A stretch of DNA of 64,000 nucleotides from Echeneis naucrates (taxonomy: Eukaryota > Chordata > Actinopteri > Carangiformes > Echeneidae). This document shows positions 1 through 9,957 of the stretch, piece after piece; position 1 is the first letter of the stretch; each line of letters opens with the position of its first letter. Where the stretch lies: assembly GCF_900963305.1 (NCBI RefSeq), contig NC_042520.1:62001-126000 (forward strand). The letters run 5' to 3'. The notes beneath the pieces were generated by a model. The model saw only the letters and a list, made by a program, of their open reading frames with translations. It was not told where the DNA came from and made no database searches. The translations under genes were made by a program, and so were the position numbers.

Positions 1-548
1 CACACACACACACACACTCACTCACTCACTCACACCGTTGTTGATTTCTACTACTGCTCCACCTGTTGCTTCTGAGATGAGATCCTTTGACCCATCTAAA
101 AAATTTAGATTATCACTGTACTTATCTATATCCCTGCACAGTTTTTGTACTAGATCTGCAAAGTTATGTGTATTTTTAATATTCAAAAACTCCATGTCAA
201 AACGGATATTTTTTACCATCCAGCTTGGTGTCATCAGCCACATTAAAGTTGGGCAGAGGTGAATTTAATTTATTTTCATTTGTTCTCATGCCTCTTTGTT
301 CACCCATCCATAGCTTGTTTTTTGTCCCTTCCCTCTCTCATAACTGACTTGGTTGGATGATCCTCTTTACTTTTTATAACGCTGGAGTACTAGCTCCCCC
401 TCCCCCGAGGTAGCTCATAGTGTTTATGACTTTTATACTTTTATTCATCATTTAACATGATCTTAAATGTCTGGTACTACTTTCTTTTATTGTGAAGTCT
501 GAAGCCATGACACAGGAAGCTGTGTAGCCCCCCAAAGGAAGAACAAAC
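1..548. other. Upstream region of selenoprotein T
   Basis: A CA/CTCA simple repeat fills the first 35 bases. The rest is AT-rich and I see no gene in it. The last 60 bases before the ATG at 549 probably hold the 5' untranslated leader of selenoprotein T; no TATA box is evident. Confidence 0.5.
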
Positions 549-1808
549 ATGGCGGAATACAGCCAGGCGGGCCTCCTGGCGGCTCTACTCCTTTTCACGG
601 CCCTAACGGTCCGGGACGTTTATGTCGGTAGATCGAGCCCGCAGCATGGATACCCTCCGGCCGACAGCCCCGACCTCTCTACCCCGGGCGCCGAGGCCGG
701 GAAGCCCGTCAAGTCTTCCCTTTACACCGGGCCGGTGCTCAGGTTCCAGTACTGGTGAGTTCTCTCGGAGGCTAATTGCTAACAACTAGCAGATTCACAC
801 CTCGTCAGACAGGTTTTTAAAACCGAACTGAAGTAGGCAGGGTTGAACTGGAATCAGACTGGCATCAGATGGGAGGTACACTGGGACCAAATTGGGATGC
901 AGCATCACCTGATGTCACCTGACTATCTGCGGGCCTATTGCTCTGTATGTGTTTTCAGTGTCTCCTGAGGTTACAGTAAAGTGTTCCAGGACTACTCCCA
1001 CACCATCAGCAAGCTTTACCCAGACATTCGCATCGAGGGAGGAAACTATCCACCCACCCCCTTCAACAGGTGAGCTGTGAGCCCCCCCAATTGGTAAAGA
1101 TGCCCCCGCCGCTCATCGAGGATCTGTTGGTCTCTTTAAATCATTTAATAAGAGTTTGGTCCTGACCTGCTCTGTATGAAAAGTGCCTTGAAGTAAATCT
1201 TTTTATGATTTGGTGCTATATAAATAAATCAGATTTGATGTGACATCACCACACTGGCTCCAACTTTACCCTCTCTCTCATCCCCCAGGTATGTGGGTAA
1301 CCTGATCTCCTACCTGAAGCTCCTCTCTATCCTCCTTATTGTCAGCGGTCAAAACCCCTTCCTCCTCCTTGGCCTCCAGACTCCTAGAGCCTGGACCTGG
1401 AGTCAGGACAACAAGGTACCTTCTACCATGGCAAAAGATACTAAAACTTGTTGCCAGGTCAACTGCTCTGACATTACATTGCTGTATCTACTCAGATCTT
1501 TTCCTGTCTTATGGCCTTCTTCATCTGCAACATGATGGAGACTCACTTCCTGTCAACTGGAGCCTTTGAGGTCACTCTGAACGGTGAGTCTAATTAGCCC
1601 AAAATGCCATGAAATCCCTTTTTAGCGGTGTCTATCAGTGATTATCTCCCCTCTCACCGTAAATTGAGGTTCTCTTTCTGTCTCAGATGTCCCTGTGTGG
1701 TCGAAGCTTCAGTCAGGCTACGTCCCAAACATCCAGGAGCTCTGTCAGATCCTAGACAACCACCTGAAGATGAACCAGGTCAATCACATGACCCTCTCCT
1801 CCACTTAG
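549..1808 (+). CDS. selenot: Selenoprotein T (thioredoxin-like ER membrane selenoprotein)
   Basis: SELENOT is an ER-membrane oxidoreductase with a thioredoxin-like fold. Five coding exons join in phase: 549-754, 959-1069, 1289-1415, 1496-1583 and 1687-1808, giving 217 residues against 195 in human. The exon 1/2 junction makes Cys-Val-Ser-Sec-Gly-Tyr, with the selenocysteine TGA at 966-968. This is the family's CxxU active site. Exon 1 starts with a hydrophobic signal or anchor segment. Later recognisable family blocks are YPDIRIEGGNY, the hydrophobic stretch in exon 3, STGAFEVTLNDVPVWSKL and the LDNHLKMN tail. The TAG at 1806-1808 is followed 15 bases later by a strong donor, AAG|GTAAAT at 1824. 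The SECIS needed to decode the TGA lies in a separate exon near 4.8 kb. The gene may be the teleost paralogue selt2, but I cannot separate paralogues by eye. Confidence 0.93.
966..968 (+). other. Selenocysteine codon (in-frame TGA)
   Basis: The TGA sits between Ser and Gly in the CVSUGY redox motif. The frame stays open and conserved on both sides, so it is recoded and not a stop. Confidence 0.93.
1101..1240 (+). repeat. L2-type LINE 3' end fragment
   Basis: The segment carries the family's 3' end, including GATTTGGTGCTATATAAAT followed by the AAATCAGATTTGAT tail. It lies in intron 2 of selenot in the sense direction. It matches the tails of the longer copies near 2.3 kb and 33.8 kb. Confidence 0.75.
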
Positions 1809-2169
1809 ACCTACACATCCAAGGTAAATGCACAGGAAACTGATGTGGAGCAGGGGTGGATGGCAACTATCATAACTATCATAAGGAAAGATGTTTTGGA
1901 GAGTTCATAAGGATTTAGGAAAGGACAGCATGGTGTCTACAGAAGGTAATGTTGTACACTAGGATTAGTTATATCAACTTTATTTACAATACAGCAAAAG
2001 TACAGTGAGAAACGCGCTGTTGGAGGTCTGAAGACAACCATGAAAAAAACAAACAAACAAACTAAAATAACCCAACATCACCAGAATGCCTCGGTACATA
2101 TTTGGCCATTTGGTGAACTTGTGTATCATTCCTTCTTTCCATATTCAGTTGAGAATCAACACCTGACGT

Positions 2170-4704
2170 TAGGGTTGGGCATCTGTGGCAATATGCAAAT
2201 ATGATACACATCTCAATACGCTGTCAATGATCCGATGAATTTACGATACATGTGCTACACAAATCAAATCAGATTTATTTGTATAGCACCAAATCATAAC
2301 AAAGTTACATCAAGGCACTTTACATATAGAGCAGGTCTAGACCAAACTCTTTATAAAATTATTTAAAGAGACCCAACAGATCCCCCGATGAGCAAGCACT
2401 TGGCAACAGTGGCAAGGAAAAACTTCCTTTAAGAGGCAAAACCTCGAGCAGAACCAGACTCAGGGGGGGCGGCCATCTGCCTCGACTGGTTGAGTTGATA
2501 ACGGGAGAGTGTGAGAGAGAGAGAGTGAGATAGGCATTGGGGGGAGGGTTAGGGTTAGGCTTAGGGTTGCTGCATGAAGTTCATGGAGTTGAGCTGTAGT
2601 ACAGAATTCATGAAATATGGGACCAGCAGGTGTTGCAGGAACATGGGATGGTGATGAGTCACCACCTGCAAATACATGGACTAGTTTTTCTGCATCATCC
2701 TGAGAAAGGATGTTTCTGATTTTCCTAATGTTTCTCATGTGGACGAAAGCTGCCCGACTAACTTGTTTTATGTGAGGGACAAAGGACATGTCCTGGTCAA
2801 AAATTACTCCAAGGTTTCTTACAGTGGAGCTGGAAGCCAAAGTGATGCCGTCCAGACTGATGAGATGATTAGATAGTATTTTTCTGAGGTGCTTAGAGCC
2901 GAGTACAATAACTTCTGTTTTGTCACAGTTGAGAAGTAAAAATTTCCAGTCATCCAGACTTTTGTCTTCAAGACATGCCTGCAGTCTGACTATCTGAGTG
3001 ACTTCATTTGGCTTCATTGATAGGTACAGCTGAGTGTCGTCTACATAGCAGTGGAAGTTGATGCTGTGTTTCCTGATAATGTTGCCTAGAGGAAGCAGAA
3101 AAAGCGTAAAGAGGATTGGTACAAGTACCGAACCCTGCGGGACTCCATGACTGACTACAGGTCATGAGGAGGAGCTGTTGTTTACATGAAGAAACTGATG
3201 TCTATCTGATAAGTAGGATTTGAAACACCTTAGTGCAGTTCCTTTAATTCCAGTTTCATGTTCCAGTCTCTGTAGTAAAATATTGTGATCTATGGTGTCG
3301 AATGCAGCACTGAGATCTAGAAGGAGAAGTATGGAGGCTGATCCATTGTCTGAGGCCATTAGAATGTCATTGGAGACTTTAACCAGCACTGTTTCTGTGC
3401 TATGATGGGCTCTAAATCCTGATTGAAACTGTTCAAACAAACTGTTCCCATCCAGATGGTCGTGTAGTTGTTTTGCTGCAGCTTTCTCAATGATTTTAGA
3501 AATAAATGGAAGGTTCGATATGGGTCTATAGTTTGCCAAAACATCTGGATCAAGATTAGGCTTTTTAAGCTGGGGTTTGACACCTGATACATGATATGAT
3601 ACATGACATTATACAATGATACAATACACAACTCATCCACAATGCACTACAAAAAAAAAAAAAAAAAGATTTAACAACATAGGATACAACACGATACTAA
3701 CCCTAACCCAACTTTATAATGACGCAATTCATCGCAGTCTGATTCAACAAAGTGCTATTTGATATATGTGATTGTACTATACTGTTTTAGAATGATACCA
3801 AGCAATTCAATGCGTTTGATCCTTTATTAATCAAATCAGATTAAACTGACCTTTTTCATAAGTTCAGAAAAAAATTCTATGCAAACAAAAAAAAAAACAT
3901 ACTACAAAACAACCCTAACAATGTTCTTAGTTAGAACTTTTTTTTTTTTTTACTGTGGGTCAACAAACTCAAGTGAATAACATTACCACTTTTTGTATTG
4001 GAAAACTAAAACATGAATCATCCGCTCACAAAGAGGTCTCCCATAACTGCTTACAAAAACAGCAAAGAAGGTGATAGCGTCACTTATTTGCTTTGCACAG
4101 GTGGAGTTGTTAGCTAGTGGAGCATGGAAAAAAACTTGCAATTGACACACTTGGCGCAGCAGAGTCCATAGCAGGGGATGCCAGTGGTGGATTACAAGTG
4201 CAAGCTGATGCCTCCACTATCATACTGCCGTCGCTTCAGGTGATTTATCAGATTTGTGGTACTTCCAGTGTGCCATACTGAAGCATGGCACATCTTACAA
4301 ATTGCATTTGTTTTTACGAGTTTGCCATTTTTCTTACAGAACCCATAATGTTCCCAAACTTTTGACTTACTATTCCCAGTTGAATAAATCCTCTCCTCTT
4401 TTGCCTCTGCCATCCGTGGTTTGAACAATGTTACGTTATGAACATTAACGTAACATTGGTCCTATTTATGTGGAGTAAAATTATTAAAACAAGATATTTT
4501 GTCGGTTAAATGTACAAATGAATATAAAAAAACACTAATTGATAAAAAAAATCTATATTTACCAACGCAAACTGCCAACAACTGATGTATCTAGATGTTT
4601 GGGTTTTTTTTTTTTTTTTTCCCTCTTTAGAAACTGTACTGAAGCACTTGCATCTCGTCTGCACATGACATATCGACACGTATCGGTTTATCTTCCCATC
4701 CTTA
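2170..4704 (-). mobile_element. hAT-type DNA transposon fossil with a BED zinc-finger remnant, split by an L2 insertion
   Basis: The ends are imperfect inverted repeats (TAGGGTTGGGCAT left; the right end ends CCCATCCTTA). They are flanked by 8-base target duplications that agree at 6 of 8 positions (CCTGACGT and CCAGATGT), the size hAT elements make. On the minus strand, 4192-4428 encodes a BED-type zinc finger: VWEHYGF, ICKMC, then the spaced H residues of TTNLINHLKR. This is the usual N-terminal part of a hAT transposase. The rest of the transposase is not recognisable. An L2 LINE occupies about 2261-3583 inside it. The whole composite sits in the intron before the SECIS exon of selenot. 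Confidence 0.75.
2261..3583 (-). mobile_element. L2-clade LINE, 5'-truncated and internally deleted
   Basis: The minus strand encodes reverse-transcriptase blocks: NYRPISNLPF, LLLDLSAAFDTIDHN, GVPQGSV, the palm motif as YVDD (YADD in the copy at 32 kb), and TEVIVLGSKHL. The 3' tail is the AATCAAATCAGATTTATTTG end at 2261. The element starts inside the RT domain, so it is a dead 5'-truncated copy. Compared with the copy at 32.1-33.9 kb it also lacks roughly 0.7 kb between the DDAEKLVH block and the 3' region. It is nested inside the hAT fossil, so it is the younger insertion. Confidence 0.85.
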
Positions 4705-4777
4705 CCAGATGTTAAAGCTTCTAATGATCATAATAGTAAAGTTCCTCATGTGACTCCGCACCTGCCTCTGTCCTCAG

Positions 4778-5106
4778 GTGACCTGGCTCAGTGGGATGTT
4801 CATCCTGGCATTATGAAGGTCTGGCCCAAAAGCAGATTCTGTCGGGCCTGGCCAGAAGTCCCCGCCATCAACGAGCACTCCCCCTGCACCTAGTCACAGC
4901 TCAGCCCCTGTCAGCAGGTAGAATTTGCTGGGAAGACGAGGACTGGTCTCTAAGTGGGCTGACTGGTCTGTATTGGTTCAGGTTTACTTTATTTATTTAA
5001 TGTGAGGTTCTGTTTTTCTACAGGAACAATGTTAGATTATGATACCACTGTTAGCTTCATGCTAATTAGCCTCTGCCTGTAGAGGAAGTAGAATGGAAAA
5101 AATAAA
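4778..5106 (+). other. selenot: 3' untranslated exon of selenoprotein T
   Basis: The exon opens after a good acceptor (CCTCTGTCCTCAG at 4765-4777). It contains the SECIS hairpin and ends near an AATAAA at 5101-5106. It pairs with the donor at 1824, leaving a 2954-base intron. If a weaker donor (CAG|GTCAAT, just inside the last coding exon) were used instead, this exon would code for a short tail that stops at the TGA of 4814-4816, which overlaps the SECIS core. Confidence 0.75.
4803..4866 (+). promoter_or_regulatory. SECIS element (selenocysteine insertion hairpin)
   Basis: The 5' core ATGA is at 4813-4816 and the partner GA at 4855-4856, which gives the tandem G.A/A.G pairs of the SECIS quartet. 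Above the core, GGTCTGGCCC and GGGCCTGGCC form a helix of about nine pairs with one T.T mismatch. The apical loop opens with AAAA about 11 bases after the core, where the conserved AA is expected. A short TGGC/GCCA pairing below the core fits the lower helix. SBP2 would bind this site to recode the TGA in exon 2. Confidence 0.88.
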
Positions 5107-5509
5107 AATGTCTGTAAAATGTCAGAGTTGATTTGAATTAATCATGAAACACATGTCAGGCCTTAAATTTGAAAACAGAACGTGGTCTGCATTATTCTTC
5201 TTTAAATACAATTAAATTAATTAAAGTCTGTCAGAAGACTCGGTATTGATCCAGCCCACTTCATCCTGACTCTGCTGTGACTCCACAGTTCTGTTTCTAC
5301 AGTGTGTCCCAGATTGCACTACTATTCTGTAGAAACTGTAAATCCACACAAATATAACTAATCAGATTTGGAACAGGGTCCTGTCCAAGTATTTATTAAG
5401 GTGGTGAACTTTATTGGCAGAAAAGTTACAAACAGCCACTGAAAAGAAGCTGTTCTATGGAGAACCTGAAGTTACACTAAAAGGAACATGAGAACAAAAC
5501 ATAGGCACA

Positions 5510-5610
5510 TGTCCACCTGGTCCACCTGATTCACTGGACTACCTGGTCCATCTGATTCACTGGACTACCTGGTCCAACTGGTTCACCTGGTTCACCTGGG
5601 CCCCTTGGAC
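5510..5610. repeat. Short tandem repeat, unit near 33 bases
   Basis: CACCTGATTCACTGGACTAC-type units repeat about three times with drift. The stretch lies downstream of the unrecognised minus-strand gene and may be in its 3' UTR. Confidence 0.6.
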
Positions 5611-5673
5611 ATATTGGGGACAGGTGAGTACAACATCCTGCTTTGTGTCAAAATTTTTCCATTGAAATGAGCC

Positions 5674-8600
5674 TCACCTGCAGCAGGTAATTTCACAAGG
5701 ATTAGCCAGTCTCATAAAGTTGCTCTGGGAACATAAACTGTTGGGGTGTGGGATTATGTCCTGTTTTCTTTTCTGTTCAGTCTGAAAACAGAAATAATGA
5801 GGAAGAAAATGTCACTGAGATGGAAACGGCTATGGTTTAATTTTGAAATGAATTTCAGATGATAATTAAAGTGTCAATGAGAAGCATATTTATTATCTCT
5901 TAGAAAAAGAGGAGTCAACTCACCTGAAGGTCCCCGGTGATCTTCCAGACACTCAGACTAGGATAAAGACAGGGGCTGTTATTGCCCTCCGTCGCCCACT
6001 GGAGGGGGGACTCAGTGGTCCAGCCTTCATCATGCCTCTGTCCCACAGAGCTAAGAGACACTGTGTTGATGTCTCTGGCTAAGAAAACTTGGTCTTCATA
6101 TGGAGGGGCACTGGGACACCTGGGGGGGAGTTAGATCTAGATTTAGAGATAGTCAAGATGCAGGTTTACAGACTGTCCAGGTATACGTTTCATAGTCTAG
6201 GCAAAAATTCAGAAATAGTCTGGTCTGTTTACACAGTTCACGTCCAGGTTCAAGTTCAAGTTTACAACTGAATGAGGTTTCATACCTGAGACAGTTGCAG
6301 GGAGTTAGCTGACAGTAGGTCGATTTTACAGGATCCAAACACCACAGTTCTGAACCTTCTAGCTCCTCCACCTGCTCCTCCCCTGCTCCCTGCCTCCCAC
6401 ACAGTGTGGGGGGGGTGGCAGTGGGTTTAATGATGACAGTGGTCACTGTGCTCACCATTTTCTCTTCCTCCTCTTCATCACTTTGTTCCTCCTCACCTCT
6501 TTCTACCTTGTTGCCCCCCCACAGAGAGATAGACTGGATGGGCTTAGACTGAGGTGAAATGGTTTTGGCCTGTTGGAGGTCTTTGCTCCTCTGCAGAGCT
6601 GCTTCTACCCAGAGCCTGGACATACGTGGGGAAGAAGATGGGGGGATGGGGGAGCAGGGAGAGGACCTCCAACGCCCCCCCCGCAGCAAGGGTGAGCAGG
6701 GCAGGGAGCAGGGAGGCCCCTGCCCCCATGTCCCTTGATCAGGAGAAGAGAGGGTAGAGATGTCATCTGTTGGCCTGAGGATTTGGTGGAGAGGAAGTCC
6801 AGGGGAGGATCTGACCCCTGAAGGTCTGAGGGTGACGTCACTGGTATCAGGTGTTAGACCACCTGTGTCCGATCTGGAATCTGTGTCAGGACCTGGTCTC
6901 TGGGCGTTGATGGTCTCTGAGACTTCCAGGCAAATCAGGGACTCAACTGTCAAATGTTCAACTTGTAGCAGTAACCTCACAGGAAGTGGAGCAGCATTCT
7001 GGAACATTGTTCTTAGGTTTTCTTCATCCGCCTGTTTACTGACAAGAAACACACAACCAACAATTAACACAAACAACTTGTCTATCTGTCCACCTGTCTG
7101 TCTGTTTGCCTGCAGTCTTACACTGAGACTGAATACAAAACTCGACTGAAGTTTTTTTTAAAGCATTCTAAACTTAATGAACTTAGTAAAACCAGCAGTT
7201 CCATTCATTCATTCATCTGTCCCTTATCAGTTTCTCGGTCACAGGAGGTTCTGGAGCCAATCCCAGCTCACTCTGGACGATGGGTGGGGTCATCCTGGAC
7301 AGACCAACAACCACTCAGACCTACGGACAGTTTAGAGTCACCAATGAACCCAAACATGATGTCTTTGGAGGCCCCAGGCTGGGAACCCAACCAGGACCTC
7401 CTTGTTGTGGGGCAACAGCGCTAATTACTACCTGCATTTCCAATTAATTGCAAATTTATTGGCATAAATTAATGGAATTCCTTTTTTCTGAATGAGTTTT
7501 AGGCTTCAGGCCATGAATATTTTGCTCAGTTTAAATCTAGCGAATCAGTTTGATTACATCATCATCACCTATCGTTCAGTGGCAGAGCTCTCTGCTGCTT
7601 AGAGGAGGGCCTCATCTCTGTAACCATGGTGACATCATCCCAGTCATTGAACGTTGAACGTTGAAACAGCAGATTTCCTACATCCTGTGTGACAGACAGA
7701 TAACTATTGTTAACATCGTGTCCACAACGTCCAATCTTTTATTTTGATGAAAATGAATTTCAGACATCGTTTCATAAACACCTTTGAATGTCAAACTCCC
7801 ACACTTATTCTTTACAGCTTATCCATGGGGGTCAAGGGGGGGGTACTGGAGCCAATCTCAGCAAATGTTCTGGGCAAGGGTGGGGTACAACCCGGACAGG
7901 ACACCAGTCTATCCCCAGGGATTCAACCCACAACCTTCTTGATGTGAGGCAACAGCGCTAGTCACTATGCTGCCAAATGTCAAACCTTTATTTCTGAATG
8001 TACAGCGAGATTACATGGTTAATAATCATCTGTGAAGTCTCAAATTAAAAGAATTTACATGAAAATATGGCAAATAAGAACAAACGGGATGAAAGTTTTA
8101 TGGAGAGAGAGACTGAATCAAATGCAGTGTCTCACCAGGAAAAGTCATGGAATTTTAATAATCACTAGACTTAATATTATATTTCATATATTTATATTGA
8201 ATTCTAGTCCCATAAAGTGCTTTACTCTTAAATGAAACAAATTGAGTTTAGGGAATGGAAAACTGTATGACTGGCAATTGTCAGCTGACCTGGATCATTG
8301 GATCATCTGGAGATCATTAGACTGGGGGGTGAACTAACACCTCTTCCCTGTAGAAACAAGATCTGTGTCCTCAGACTTGTGTTTCAGTTGTGTCACGTTT
8401 CTAAAACATGTGGACTTCAACAAAGAGTCTCAGTCCAGGTCTAAGATTTTAAACCTCTCTATTCAAACAACATCAAATTACTGGAAGACACAGCCGGAAA
8501 CAAACACAAGAGCTGAGAAGTAGATTGAAATTGGTTCAGCAGCACTAAAGAGAAATATAAAAAAGAAAATAAATGTAAAACAAAGAAAGACTAAATAGGA

Positions 8601-8743
8601 ACTATACACATTCAGTGCCTACTCTGTCTGTGTCAACATGACAATAAACTTTGTGGTTGTTCAGTTTGTCCTGATTCTACTGGAATAAACTACAAAGGTT
8701 TTACCTTCTTTTCTTTGTTGAACCATCTCCTGATCTTATCCAT
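5674..8743 (-). CDS. Unrecognised five-exon gene, about 396 residues
   Basis: I do not recognise this protein. Exons on the minus strand join in phase with consensus splice sites: 8705-8743 (ATG, MDKIRRWFNKEKK), 7569-7684, 6286-7038, 5924-6119 and 5674-5760. The total is 1191 bases, an exact multiple of three. The N-terminus is basic. Exon 3 carries a leucine-rich stretch (LPVRLLLQVEHLTVESLICL), then a long Pro/Ser-rich and probably disordered region, and then an acidic run near SDEEEEEK. Exon 4 ends in a more ordered stretch, CLYPSLSVWKITGDL. I see no signal peptide or clear membrane segment. The last exon is the weakest part, because its final codons overlap a possible donor (CTGCAG|GTGAGG), so the true C-terminus may lie elsewhere. 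It is head to head with rnf4. Confidence 0.6.
7200..7435 (-). repeat. tRNA-like SINE copy, reverse orientation
   Basis: Read on the minus strand it has the family's order: AACAAGGAGGTCCTGGTTGG, CCTCCAAAGACATCATGTTTG, then TGGCTCCAGAACCTCC. It is shared with copies at 7.8, 11.1, 33.9 and 37.9 kb. It lies in the intron between exons 2 and 3 of the unrecognised gene. Confidence 0.65.
7810..7972 (-). repeat. tRNA-like SINE copy, reverse orientation, truncated
   Basis: GGCAGCATAGTGACTAGCGC (reverse strand) resembles the box A end of the SINE family. GGATAGACTGGTGTCCTGTC and TTGGCTCCAGTACCCC follow in family order. It lies in an intron of the unrecognised minus-strand gene. Confidence 0.6.
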
Positions 8744-9039
8744 CACTGCTCAAGCTTTCTTCGTGTCTGAGTCCTGAGACCTGAGATTTCACCTGAACAG
8801 GTAGACCTGAAGTGGGCAGGGCTTCACTTAGTTCTGATCAAATGTCTCTTTGTGCTTCTGAAATGACATGTGATCCAGGTCTAGGTTCAGGTTCAGATTC
8901 ATCATGTTCCTGTCAGTGAAAACTCAGATTAAATGTTTATTCACTGTTAAATAACTGATAATCATAATTCAAACAGAAAACTATAGTGATATCTAATAAT
9001 TCCTATATTCTTACTCCTAATATATTAATCTTTTTACAG

Positions 9040-9360
9040 AAGAGACAGAAAGATAAGATTATCTTTTATTAGTCCCTCAGTGGGTAAACTTGCACATTAC
9101 AGGAGCATCAGACATATTAGAAAATAACTAGAATAGCTAGATAAAATAGAAAAAACAAGTTGACTGAGAATACAAATATAATAATACAAAATATATAAAA
9201 TATATAATACAAATAAAATGTAAAATTTACCATCAGATATGTACAAAAAACTGGCAGTTTAATTGTGCAATTCAGCACATTATTATTGCACATTTCTGAC
9301 TGGGCGGAGGGGCCGGTGGTTTGTGGAGTGCAGATAGGCCACATCGGTAATTTTAACATG
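9040..9360. repeat. Probable dispersed fish repeat
   Basis: The run from ATCTTTTATTAGTCCCTCAG to TGCACATTTCTGACTGGGCG resembles a repeat I have seen widely in fish genomes. I cannot name the family or its true ends. It fills the space between the two head-to-head genes. Confidence 0.35.
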
Positions 9361-9439
9361 AAAACGAGAAATAGAATTTATTAATCATTGGACAGATCTT
9401 TAAATAATAACAGGATCGGCTGACTGACTTCATTTATTC

Positions 9440-9577
9440 TGTGTGTCTCTCTGAGAAGCTGCAGGAGGCGCCGGCGCTCCATCAGCTCTATGTCCACTTC
9501 CGGCAGAGAAGAAGAAGCCCCCGGAAGCGGCGGTCCTGGCTAACGTTAGCGCTGACAGCGCGAGGATCAGTCTGACG
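9440..9577 (+). promoter_or_regulatory. rnf4: Probable rnf4 promoter and noncoding first exon
   Basis: The stretch is GC-rich with CACTTCCGG and CCCGGAAG, which are ETS-type core promoter motifs. It ends at a donor (GACG|GTGAGC) at 9577/9578. Because the next gene to the left starts at 8743 on the other strand, this could serve as a shared promoter. Confidence 0.5.
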
Positions 9578-9957
9578 GTGAGCATCGCAAGCTAACTGGA
9601 ATCTCTTTCCTTACAAACTCCACAATCTCAAACCACTTCAGATTTAACCTCCGTGTCCCCGAGCCTGTGTCTGTCCCTGTCCCCGTCCTAGTTTCTGCCT
9701 CTGTCTGTCCGTCTCGGTCTGTCCTCATCCTAGTCTCTGCCTTTTTCTCCGTCTCCCCAGTGTTAATCAACATGTAACACTACAGACAACAGATTGTCTG
9801 ATAAGTCTCTCTTCTCTTTCTGCTTTCTGTTCTCAGAATCCTTAGTTGTCAGGCTCTTTTGGTGTCCATAGTCCTCGGCCTGCAGGGTCTCCGGGGTGTC
9901 CAGCATCCTCAGAGTCCTCAGGGTCCTTGGTCCTCTGTCTCTTGGGTCTCTGATGAT

